Source: an uncultured Stomatobaculum sp.
GTDB taxonomy: Bacteria > Bacillota > Clostridia > Lachnospirales > Lachnospiraceae
Length of the DNA: 6,178 bases
Direction of reading: 5' to 3'
NCBI GenBank assembly: GCA_938010625.1
Contig: CALLVJ010000368.1
Coordinates: forward strand, 1 to 6,178
Shown here: positions 1-6,178 of the stretch, in pieces
Position numbering within the stretch: position 1 is the stretch's first letter
How the letters are laid out: each line of letters begins with the position of its first letter
Made by a program: the position numbers and the translations under genes
Notes under the pieces: generated by a model
What the model was told of the DNA's origin: nothing
What the model saw: only the letters and a program-made list of their open reading frames with translations
Database searches by the model: none

Positions 1-83
1 ACTCTCATGGGGCGTACTATGCGCTGGGCAGGCTGCTCGGCAGCTATGGCTATTCGGTGCGGAAAAAAGAGAACAAACGGTAA
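1..83 (+). CDS. C-terminal end of an unrecognised upstream protein (partial)
   Basis: The third forward frame is open from the window edge to a TAA at 81-83 and gives 26 residues, starting SHGAYYALGRLLGSYGYSV and ending in a basic tail (RKKENKR). The small, aromatic and leucine-rich composition followed by a charged tail looks like a genuine protein C-terminus. A terminator-like hairpin begins nine bases after the stop, which supports a real gene end here. The fragment is too short to assign a family. The two other forward frames are also open across this stretch, so the choice rests on protein appearance and on the terminator position. Confidence 0.55.
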   Translation, partial: SHGAYYALGRLLGSYGYSVRKKENKR

Positions 84-91
84 GTTTTCAG

Positions 92-129
92 AATACAGTC
101 ACCGCGCAGCGCGCAGCGGCTGTATTTTT
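92..129 (+). terminator. Probable intrinsic terminator of the upstream gene
   Basis: The arms AATACAG (92-98) and CTGTATT (120-126) are perfectly complementary. Inside them CCGC (102-105) pairs with GCGG (116-119), leaving a three-base bulge TCA (99-101) on the left arm. The right arm runs into five T residues (125-129). The GC-rich top contains two tandem copies of CGCGCAG (103-109 and 110-116), which allow an alternative GCGC/GCGC pairing. The T-tract ends one base before the ribosome binding site of the SWIM gene, so the element could also work as an attenuator or a partial read-through site for the operon. No folding energy was computed. Confidence 0.65.
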
Positions 130-130
130 G

Positions 131-137
131 GGAGGAG
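131..137 (+). promoter_or_regulatory. Strong ribosome binding site fixing the SWIM gene start
   Basis: GGAGGAG lies four bases before the ATG at 142 and is close to a perfect match to the 16S anti-Shine-Dalgarno sequence. The same frame is open back to an ATG at 7. That extension would overlap the upstream gene end and the terminator, and it reads as a low-complexity, non-conserved leader, so this site decides for the start at 142. Confidence 0.8.
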
Positions 138-141
138 AGAA

Positions 142-1599
142 ATGAGAATCGTCAGCGAACAGGAAATACGAGCGCTCGCCCCCAACGATGGCGCCTTCCG
201 GAACGGAAAAAAATTATCGGAGAGCGGTGCCTTTGTCGCGCGGCGGCGCTCTGGCGATGACAGTTATTACGACGGGCAGTGCAAGGGCTCCGGCAAGAGC
301 GTCTATCAGGTCTCGGCTTTTTTTGAAGATGGAAAGGCACCGGTGATCCGCTGTAGCTGCCCGAGCCGCCAGTTTCCCTGCAAGCACGGCCTCGGACTGC
401 TCTTTGAGATTGCGGCGGGCAAGCCCTTTGAAGAGACTGTAATCCCCGCAGAGATTCTGGAAAAACAGGAGAAGCTAAGGCAGCGGGAGGAGAAAAGAAA
501 CGCGCAGCCGGCAGAGACTGCGACGAAAGGGACGCCGCGGAAAAAGAGCGCGAGCGGACAGGCAGCGTTCCGGAAAAAGCTGGAGAAGCAGCTTGAAGGG
601 CTCACGCTTCTGCATGAGACCTTGCAGCGGCGCATGAAGCAGGGGCTGCTCTCAAATCTTGTGGATACGGGCGAGGAGGATGCGCAGCTCACAAAGCGTC
701 TTGGGGACAGCTATCTCGCCGGGCCGCAGGCACAGTTCAGGCGCTTTTCCTTGTCTTTGCAGGCGGCGTCGCGCGAAAAGCAGCAGACAGAGCGGGAGCG
801 CTTTTTGCTGCAGGCAGTCCGGCAACTTGAAAAACTTCGCACGCTCGTGCGGCGCGGCAGTGCCTATCTCGAAGAGCAGCTTGCGGCAAAGAACAGTGCG
901 CCGGATAAAAATCCACTTTATGATGCGCTCGGCGGCGTGCGAAAAAAGGAAGAACTTGAAGCGCTCGGTCTCATGGTGCCCGGGGAAGCCGGTGTCCTGC
1001 AGCTCGCGTTCGAAGTGGATTATGACGAGGCAAAGCGGGAGTTTCTGGATCTTGGCTACTGGATTTCTCTGTCGGACGGGACTATCTACCGTGAAATGAA
1101 TTTCAGACCACTCAGCGCGAAAAAATATATTGCAGAAAAAGACAGCTCCAATGAAAAGCTCTGTGCAGCGCAGCTTCCCTGTTATCCGGCCTTTCCGGGC
1201 GAGGCAGCGCGTATCCGCCTCGAAGGCGCAGCGGCAGAGCCTGTGACAAGTGCGGACAGACAGCGGGTCTTACAGTTTGCGTTGCCGATTGCTGAGGCGG
1301 GAAAGCAGGCGGCCAAGGCCTTGCAGTCAGTGCTCGCAGCAGAGCAGGCGCCTGCGCTCTTACAGCTTTCCAGGTTGCAGGAAGCAGAGGAGAGAATTTA
1401 TGCGGTAGATGCAGCCGGAGGCGCGCTCCGTCTCGCGGAGAGCAAGGACAGTGCGGCGGCACTGCGGCTGCTCGCCCAGTTTGACACAGAAGAGGCAGCG
1501 CTCTTTGGTTGTTTTGTGGTCGATGGAGGGCAGCAGGAACTTCAATTCATGCCCAAAGCCGTGGTGACCGGACAGGGGCTGATCCGCCTGACACTCTGA
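142..1599 (+). CDS. SWIM zinc-finger family protein (YehQ-like role in a MoxR cluster)
   Basis: This is a 485-residue soluble protein with no signal peptide or membrane segment. Near the N-terminus lies a complete SWIM zinc finger, Cys71-x-Cys73-x6-Cys80-x-His82, within the stretch RCSCPSRQFPCKHGLGLL. Such fingers bind zinc and in other proteins mediate DNA or protein contacts. A charged, probably coiled or disordered linker follows (about 105-148, rich in Lys, Glu and Arg). Next comes a helical segment around 147-170 (LEKQLEGL...MKQGLL) that resembles the region after the finger in bacterial SWIM proteins found beside MoxR ATPases. The remaining roughly 300 residues are Ala/Leu/Glu-rich and have no motif I recognise. 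The gene is first of the four in the operon, and the next gene starts 14 bases after its stop. Its neighbours match the SWIM gene of the E. coli yeh cluster (yehQ). The molecular function of that family is not established. The zinc finger call is firm, and the cluster role is inferred from context. Confidence 0.92.
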   Translation: MRIVSEQEIRALAPNDGAFRNGKKLSESGAFVARRRSGDDSYYDGQCKGSGKSVYQVSAFFEDGKAPVIRCSCPSRQFPCKHGLGLLFEIAAGKPFEETVIPAEILEKQEKLRQREEKRNAQPAETATKGTPRKKSASGQAAFRKKLEKQLEGLTLLHETLQRRMKQGLLSNLVDTGEEDAQLTKRLGDSYLAGPQAQFRRFSLSLQAASREKQQTERERFLLQAVRQLEKLRTLVRRGSAYLEEQLAAKNSAPDKNPLYDALGGVRKKEELEALGLMVPGEAGVLQLAFEVDYDEAKREFLDLGYWISLSDGTIYREMNFRPLSAKKYIAEKDSSNEKLCAAQLPCYPAFPGEAARIRLEGAAAEPVTSADRQRVLQFALPIAEAGKQAAKALQSVLAAEQAPALLQLSRLQEAEERIYAVDAAGGALRLAESKDSAAALRLLAQFDTEEAALFGCFVVDGGQQELQFMPKAVVTGQGLIRLTL

Positions 1600-1613
1600 T
1601 AGGAGAAGAACGC

Positions 1614-3149
1614 ATGAATGCAGAAATTTTGACTTCAATGAGAGAGAGTCTATTTCAGTGCGCACTGACCGGGAGTGAGCGGATCACAGAAGATGTCCGT
1701 TTTCAGCGCACGCTCGAGGGGCTAAAGGAGCACCGCGCGGAGGCCAAAGTACTCGAGGAACTGGCGCGCCGGGGAGAGCAGCTTTGCAGTGCGGCAGAGA
1801 TGGAAAAAGGAGCGCAGATTCTGGATTTGCTCGCCCTCCTCGACGCCGTGCTGCTCGTACAGAGCAAACCAGCGGGGAGCCGCGATGTATTGCCGGACAG
1901 AGAATCCGAACAAAAGTCCGCGCTGCCGGCGTCTTACTATGAGCAGCTCTCTTACCAGAGCCTTGGTGCGCTCCGGACGGCGCTCTGCGAGAGCGGCAAG
2001 GGGCGACTTGAAGTAGTAAAGGCAGCGCGGGAGGAGAAGCGCCCCTATCTCGAAGATATTCGGTTGCAGCAGCTCTTTCTGTCGGCGCTCGGTGACCGCT
2101 ATGTGGAATTTGCGGATGCAGTCGAGGCGTGGATCCGGGAGGAGCGTCCACAGACCATATTGCCGCTCCTCCGGCATGTCTTTTGTCCGGAACAGAAAGA
2201 GAAGGTGCAGTGCCGCTATTTTTCGCTGATTGTTGCGCTCACTGGCGGGGAGAGCGAGACGTTTTATCTCGATGTCATTGCGAGAGCGCAGGGCGAGTTA
2301 AAGGAAATGGCCATTGCGGAACTCGGCAGCAACCAGGCATCCTATCAAGCGCTGCTTGCGCTTGAGAAGACTGAGAAAAACAAAGCGCATGTCGCAGTCA
2401 TCAAGGCGCTCGCAAAATATCCGGAGGCCGGGGAACTGGTCAAAGAGACCTTTCTCAAAAAGCCCGGGAGCTATCTCAGCGCGATTGCGCACTGCCCCTT
2501 CCCCTACGCGGCGGATCTCGTCGCGGCGGAGATGGAAAAGATGTATTCGGATGCTGAGAAGGAGAAGGGAAACCGGAACTATCTTTTAAAGCTCGAGGAG
2601 CTCTGGTACGCGGCGATTGACATGGAAAGTCCTTCGCTTCTGGTGCAACTGACGCGGACAGGCGACTTAGTGCCGAAGGTGCGCAGCGTCTATATCAATT
2701 CGCGGCTCTGGAAGACACCGCTCAGCGCAGATCTTCGCGCGGCGCTCCGCGCGCTGCTTCCCGCCCTGTCGCGCAAAGAGCAGACCAGGCTGTCTTTTTT
2801 TCTCGCACTGGAAGAAAAAACGCCGGCAGAGGTCTATGAAGAGTTCTCCGGAATTTTCAAGGATGGTCTGCTTGGCAAAGTAAAGGCAGCGCTTGGTTCG
2901 CAGGCAGACACCCAGGAAAAGCAGGAGAGGCAGGACGGCATTTTTGAGGCGACGGAGAGTTTCTGCTTCCGACCTGCATACGGCTGGAAGCATCTGGACC
3001 CGCGCTGGTATCCGCTGCTTTTGCAGCAAAAGCGATACAGTGCGTGCGAAAAAGGTCTTCGCGCGCTGTATCGCGGACATTCCGCACGCAAAGGAGCTCT
3101 GGAGCGCCTGGGAGTATCAGAACCTCCACCACCGTATCGCAGAAGCTGA
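1614..3149 (+). CDS. HEAT-like helical repeat protein, truncated by a frameshift (N-terminal 511 residues)
   Basis: The start is the ATG at 1614, eight bases after AGGAG (1601-1605) and 14 bases after the SWIM gene stop. The protein is almost wholly alpha-helical by composition and has no signal peptide, membrane segment or catalytic motif. Paired short helices typical of HEAT or ARM repeats are clearest at residues about 228-300 (for example KEMAIAELGSNQASYQALLA, then a helix with AVIKALAKYPEAGELV). HEAT proteins are usually scaffolds that bind partner proteins. Large helical-repeat proteins of this kind occur between the SWIM and MoxR genes in related clusters, which suggests an adaptor for the ATPase or its target. 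The reading frame is good up to about residue 480 (LDPRWYPLLLQQKRYSACEK). It then runs for 31 out-of-frame residues, Arg/Pro-rich at the end (PPPPYRRS), to a premature TGA. The true C-terminus continues one base over, to 3435. Without the extra base the product would be 606 residues. I cannot name an exact family. A DUF5691-type assignment is possible but unverified. Confidence 0.8.
   Translation: MNAEILTSMRESLFQCALTGSERITEDVRFQRTLEGLKEHRAEAKVLEELARRGEQLCSAAEMEKGAQILDLLALLDAVLLVQSKPAGSRDVLPDRESEQKSALPASYYEQLSYQSLGALRTALCESGKGRLEVVKAAREEKRPYLEDIRLQQLFLSALGDRYVEFADAVEAWIREERPQTILPLLRHVFCPEQKEKVQCRYFSLIVALTGGESETFYLDVIARAQGELKEMAIAELGSNQASYQALLALEKTEKNKAHVAVIKALAKYPEAGELVKETFLKKPGSYLSAIAHCPFPYAADLVAAEMEKMYSDAEKEKGNRNYLLKLEELWYAAIDMESPSLLVQLTRTGDLVPKVRSVYINSRLWKTPLSADLRAALRALLPALSRKEQTRLSFFLALEEKTPAEVYEEFSGIFKDGLLGKVKAALGSQADTQEKQERQDGIFEATESFCFRPAYGWKHLDPRWYPLLLQQKRYSACEKGLRALYRGHSARKGALERLGVSEPPPPYRRS
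3049..3053 (+). other. Likely frameshift site (A5 run)
   Basis: Before this point the frame of the ATG at 1614 gives sensible protein (YSACEK), and after it the +1 frame does (KVFARCIAD). Reading four A residues instead of five joins them smoothly as YSACEKVFARCIAD. The exact position is uncertain by several codons, because both frames stay open from well before this point to 3149. A programmed -1 shift would give the wrong frame, and no stop codon or prfB-like +1 signal is present at the site. Confidence 0.6.
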
Positions 3150-3435
3150 GGATTTACAGCGTCTCAAGGACTACGGCTGGACAGATTTCAGCGAAGTCTT
3201 TGACGGCAGTATTAAAATCTGGAGGGAGCGCACTTTTTATACCTATGATCTGAATGAGCTGAACCAGAAGCTGCTTTTACTGAATCTGTCGAAGGGGAAA
3301 CTGCTTGCGCTGCTCGAACGGATTTATCAGGGGGTGAGCAAACGACAGAAGAGTTACGGCGATGCAGTGCCCAAGCTGTATGCAGAGATTCAGGCATTAA
3401 AAGATGGCATGGACAGCGCAGAACTCGCGTGGTGA
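3049..3435 (+). pseudogene. Displaced C-terminal part of the HEAT-like protein (+1 frame)
   Basis: From about 3049 this frame carries 128 residues of convincing protein, including KKVFARCIADIPHAKELWSA and a helical C-terminus (LNLSKGKLLALLERIYQGV), ending at TGA 3433-3435. It has no plausible start codon or ribosome binding site of its own. The in-frame ATG at 2893 lies inside the intact upstream part and would add an Arg/Ser-rich nonsense leader. Its end leaves a 14-base gap to the MoxR start, matching the spacing at the previous junction, as expected if it is the real end of the preceding gene. The most economical reading is that 1614-3435 was one gene of 606 codons plus stop. A one-base insertion (or two-base loss) near 3049-3053 then split it, either as a real mutation or as a sequencing error. 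Confidence 0.8.
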
Positions 3436-3449
3436 GAAAAGGAGACAGC

Positions 3450-4532
3450 ATGGAACAGAGGGAAATACAGCGCCGCGCGGCGGAGAGCCTGTTTGCGGAT
3501 GAGATTGCTGCGTTACAGGTGGCGGAACAGAGCGAAGTCCCGGCGGGCTGGAATATGTCGCCGCGCTCGGTCTTGACCTATATTCTCGGCGGCAGGGCAG
3601 GGGACAAGGTCATCAGCCCGAAGTATATCGGCGACCGCCGTATTGTCGAGATTGCAGTTGCAACACTTTTGACAGACCGCTCACTCCTCTTGATCGGCGA
3701 ACCCGGCACTGCAAAGTCCTGGCTCTCGGAGCATCTGGCTGCGGCGATCAACGGAGATTCGGGCCGCGTGGTGCAGGGCACGGCCGGCACGACAGAGGAG
3801 CAGATCCGCTATTCCTGGAACTATGCGCTTTTAATTGCCGAGGGGCCGAGTGAGAGGGCGCTCGTGAAGACGCCCATTTTTCGCGCGATGGAAGAGGGCA
3901 AAATTGCGCGCTTTGAGGAGATCTCCCGTTGCGCACCTGAGGTGCAGGATGCGCTGATTTCCCTGCTATCGGAGAAGCGGATTTCAATTCCGGAGTTAAA
4001 CCGGGAACAGGCAGCGGCGCGCGGCTTCTCGCTGATTGCGACCGCGAATACGAGGGACAAGGGCGTCAACGAGATGTCGGCCGCGTTGAAGCGCCGCTTT
4101 AACATGGTGATTCTGCCAAGTCCCAAAAATCTGCAGATGGAGGTTGAGATTGTCGAGACGCGTCTGCGTCAGCTATCGGCGGAACTTCGCCTTCCGGCAG
4201 TTCTGCCGGAGGAAGCAGCCATTCGGAAGGTCTGCACAGTGTTTCGCGAACTTCGCGCGGGGCAGACCATAGACGGCGGACAGAAGGTCAAGACGACCCA
4301 GAATGTGCTGTCAACGGCAGAAGCCATCTCTCTCCTTGTGAACAGTATGGCGCTCGCCGGGAGCTTTGGCACGGGAGAAGTGCGGGACAGAGATCTCGCA
4401 GCTGCTCTCCAGGGGGCGATTGTCAAAGATGAGGAGAAGGATCAGAAGATCTGGGAGGAGTATCTTGAGCACATTATGAAACGGCGCGGCAGCGAGTGGG
4501 CAAAGCTTTACGACGCCTGCCACTCGCTGTGA
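3450..4532 (+). CDS. MoxR-family AAA+ ATPase (YehL-like)
   Basis: This is a 360-residue cytoplasmic ATPase of normal MoxR length. The start is the ATG at 3450, five bases after AGGAG (3440-3444). A GTG at 3429 in frame would overlap the previous gene and lacks such a site. Visible motifs are the Walker A GEPGTAKS (83-90), a Walker B region IARFEEI (132-138) with Glu137 as catalytic base and Glu136 where Asp is more usual, and sensor 1 ATANTRD (167-173, Asn170). An arginine-finger region ALKRRFN (182-188) follows, then a helical lid from about 230 to the end. The stretch RFEEISRCAPEVQDALISLL is typical of the MoxR branch that includes E. coli YehL. MoxR ATPases form hexameric rings and use ATP to remodel or activate client proteins, usually with a VWA-domain partner. 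No VWA gene is seen here, so it is probably just downstream. The gene sits between the HEAT-like gene and the DUF5682 gene and is presumably co-transcribed with them. Confidence 0.94.
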   Translation: MEQREIQRRAAESLFADEIAALQVAEQSEVPAGWNMSPRSVLTYILGGRAGDKVISPKYIGDRRIVEIAVATLLTDRSLLLIGEPGTAKSWLSEHLAAAINGDSGRVVQGTAGTTEEQIRYSWNYALLIAEGPSERALVKTPIFRAMEEGKIARFEEISRCAPEVQDALISLLSEKRISIPELNREQAAARGFSLIATANTRDKGVNEMSAALKRRFNMVILPSPKNLQMEVEIVETRLRQLSAELRLPAVLPEEAAIRKVCTVFRELRAGQTIDGGQKVKTTQNVLSTAEAISLLVNSMALAGSFGTGEVRDRDLAAALQGAIVKDEEKDQKIWEEYLEHIMKRRGSEWAKLYDACHSL

Positions 4533-4549
4533 GAGAAGGCAAGGCTGCC

Positions 4550-6178
4550 ATGAAAAGCGGGGAAAGAGCGCCGGTCTTTGTCGGCATACGGCATCACTCG
4601 CCGGTCGGTGCGCACTATATTCGGGAACTGCTCCGGGAGAGAAAGCCTGAACGCCTTCTGATTGAGGGACCGGCGGATTTTGGCAGGCTCATAGATATGA
4701 TTGCAGACCCCGGCCTGAGGCCGCCGTTTGCCGTGATGGCTTATACGACAGAGGCACCGGTGCGGAGTGTCCTCTACCCGTTTGCAGTCTATTCGCCCGA
4801 GTACCAGGCGCTGCTTGCCGCAAGGGAACTTGGCATTCCGGTCGCCTTCTGTGATCTGCCCTCTCCCTATATGCTTGGTCTGCAAGGCGCTGAGGAACAG
4901 TATTGGGAGCGGCAGCGGAGAAAGGCAGAGGAGAAAAAGAAAGAAAAGGAAGACAGAGCGCCGGGGATCGACGATATGGAGGGCTTCTGGGAGCGCTATC
5001 TCGAGCAGAGCCCTGCACTCGAAGCCTATCTGGAGCGCTCTCGGATTTTCGGCGAGGAAGCGCGGGCAACTATGCCCGGAGAGCGCTTTGAGCAGGCGCA
5101 CAATGCAGTCCGCGAGGCCTATATGCGGCGCGTGATTGCGGAGCAGGTTGCCAGTGGAATTCCGCCAGAGCGGATTGTCGTGCTGACGGGTGCCTTTCAC
5201 ACACCGGCGTTGGCTTCAGGGGAGCTGTTAGGCGATGCTGCCCTGCAGAAGCTGCCACAGTGCGGCGCGCAGCTCACGCTGATGCCGTATTCTTACCAGC
5301 GTCTCGCGAGCCGCTCGGGTTATGCGGCTGGAAATCAGGCGCCGGCCTACTATGAGCTGCTCTGGCAGGCGCTGGCGGCAGGAACGCCGGAGCGCCATGC
5401 GGCGCGCTATTTGTCAGCGCTCGCCGTGCACATCCGGGAGCGGGGCGGCATGGTTTCCTCGGCGGAAGTGCTGGAGGCAAATCTGCTCGCCGAAAGTCTC
5501 GCGAGGCTGCGCGAGGGCGCGCGCCCGACACATGCGGAGTTGAAGGACGCCGCTGTGACCTGTATGGGACACGGAAACTTTGGAGAAATCGCAGAGGGAC
5601 TTGCGCTTGCGGACATCGGCACAAAAATGGGATATGTGCCGCGGAGCGGACTGCTCACGTCGATTCAACAGGACTTTGCGGCGCAGTGCGCGGAGCTCAA
5701 GCTAAAGTTTGCGCCGGTTGCAGAAAGACTGCGGCTTGATCTCCGCGAGAACCGGCGCGCGCGGACAGAGAAGACAGCTTTTTTGGATTTGCGCCGCTCC
5801 TTCTTTTTACAGCGGCTCCGCACTCTCGGCTTTTCGTTTGCGAGTTTCCGAGAGAGCCGGCAACAGGATGCAGGCTGGGAGGAGAACTGGGTGCTAAGCA
5901 GAACGCCCGAGTCCGAGATTCAGCTTGCAGAGACAGTTTTGAAAGGCGATACGATCGCCCATGCTGTGAGCTTTGATTTGCAGGAGAAGCTTGCGGCAGC
6001 AGAGGACACGGCGGCAATCACAGCGCTCTTAGAGACAGCTTTTCTCTGCGGAATGCCGGAACTTTTAGAGGCGGCAGTCAGCCGCCTGGACAGCGCGAGC
6101 ATTGAGCAGATTTCGATTGCGGAGATTGCGGAGACAGCAAAAACCCTGGCAAGACTTCTGCAATATGGAGATGTGCGT
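4550..6178 (+). CDS. DUF5682 family protein, YehM-like (3' end outside the window)
   Basis: An open frame runs from ATG 4550 to the window edge without a stop (543 codons). E. coli YehM is about 760 residues, so perhaps the last quarter is missing. The N-terminus has the family hallmark GIRHHSP (12-18) followed by LLIEGPAD (36-43). Further on are FCDLP (100-104), REAYMRR (188-194) and LTGAFH (212-217). This order of His pair, Glu-Gly, Arg-x-x-x-Met and Gly-x-x-His resembles the ChaN/TraB/EreA-type superfamily, so a hydrolase-like or metal-binding core in residues 1-220 is possible, though unproven. A strongly charged linker (about 117-136, Lys/Glu/Arg) interrupts that core. The rest is helical, with no membrane segment or signal peptide. 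The ribosome binding site is weak (AAGG at 4541-4544), and the gap to the MoxR stop is 17 bases. An alternative GTG at 4529 would overlap that stop as GTGA, but it adds seven residues ahead of the conserved region and lacks a binding site. Translation may be coupled to the MoxR gene. Confidence 0.87.
   Translation, partial: MKSGERAPVFVGIRHHSPVGAHYIRELLRERKPERLLIEGPADFGRLIDMIADPGLRPPFAVMAYTTEAPVRSVLYPFAVYSPEYQALLAARELGIPVAFCDLPSPYMLGLQGAEEQYWERQRRKAEEKKKEKEDRAPGIDDMEGFWERYLEQSPALEAYLERSRIFGEEARATMPGERFEQAHNAVREAYMRRVIAEQVASGIPPERIVVLTGAFHTPALASGELLGDAALQKLPQCGAQLTLMPYSYQRLASRSGYAAGNQAPAYYELLWQALAAGTPERHAARYLSALAVHIRERGGMVSSAEVLEANLLAESLARLREGARPTHAELKDAAVTCMGHGNFGEIAEGLALADIGTKMGYVPRSGLLTSIQQDFAAQCAELKLKFAPVAERLRLDLRENRRARTEKTAFLDLRRSFFLQRLRTLGFSFASFRESRQQDAGWEENWVLSRTPESEIQLAETVLKGDTIAHAVSFDLQEKLAAAEDTAAITALLETAFLCGMPELLEAAVSRLDSASIEQISIAEIAETAKTLARLLQYGDVR

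Noticed and set aside
7..141. N-terminal extension of the SWIM protein from an ATG at 7
   Set aside because: It would overlap the end of the upstream gene and its terminator and reads as non-conserved Arg/Cys-rich sequence. A strong ribosome binding site points to the ATG at 142.
318..324. T7 run as a possible slippage or phase-variation tract
   Set aside because: The reading frame of the SWIM gene is intact through it, and the encoded residues (SAFFEDG) fit the finger region.
1684..2177. Two overlapping antisense open frames of about 150 residues
   Set aside because: They have the Arg/Pro/Ala-rich composition of complementary-strand shadows, overlap each other, and lie inside a gene with convincing protein.
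2893..3048. Independent gene starting at ATG 2893 in the +1 frame
   Set aside because: The first 50 or so residues are an Arg/Ser-rich shadow of the HEAT-like gene, and there is no ribosome binding site. Only the part after about 3049 looks real.
3040..3060. Programmed -1 ribosomal frameshift or transcriptional slippage
   Set aside because: The downstream coding lies in the +1 frame, which a -1 shift cannot reach. A run of five A residues is short for polymerase slippage, and no prfB-like +1 signal is seen.
4508..5200. 230-residue antisense open frame opposite the DUF5682 gene
   Set aside because: It is a Cys/Arg/His-rich mirror of a GC-biased coding region. The + strand frame has clear family motifs across the same stretch.
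5274..5668. Several antisense frames in the 3' half of the DUF5682 gene
   Set aside because: They are mutually overlapping Pro/Arg/Ser-rich shadows and show no motif.

Overview
The window reads as one accessory operon, entirely on the + strand, from a moderately GC-rich bacterium. Strong GGAGG-type ribosome binding sites, short gene gaps and codon use suggest a Firmicute, perhaps a high-GC Lachnospiraceae. That placement is a guess from style, not from any marker gene.

Layout: bases 1-83 hold the last 26 codons of an unrecognised upstream gene. A hairpin followed by a T-tract (92-129) looks like its terminator. Then come four co-directional genes: a SWIM zinc-finger protein (142-1599), a helical HEAT-like repeat protein broken by a frameshift (intact N-terminal part 1614-3149, displaced C-terminal part to 3435), a MoxR-type AAA+ ATPase (3450-4532), and a DUF5682/YehM-like protein that runs off the end (4550-6178). 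Gaps between these genes are 14, 14 and 17 bases, so one transcript is likely. There is no gene-free stretch above 300 bases, and I see no tRNA, rRNA, CRISPR array, insertion sequence or origin.

Working together: MoxR ATPases usually act with a von Willebrand factor A (VWA) protein to remodel or activate a target protein. The combination SWIM protein + MoxR ATPase + YehM-like protein matches the gene set of the E. coli yehL-yehM-yehP-yehQ cluster, where YehP is the VWA partner and YehQ the SWIM protein. The function of that cluster is not established. By analogy, a VWA gene should lie just beyond base 6178. The HEAT-like protein may be a scaffold. The YehM-like protein keeps residues resembling the ChaN/TraB/EreA hydrolase-like superfamily, which makes it a candidate effector. 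This division of roles is inference.

The main oddity is the frameshift in the HEAT-like gene near an A5 run at 3049-3053. Removing one base restores a 606-residue protein that ends 14 bases before the MoxR gene.
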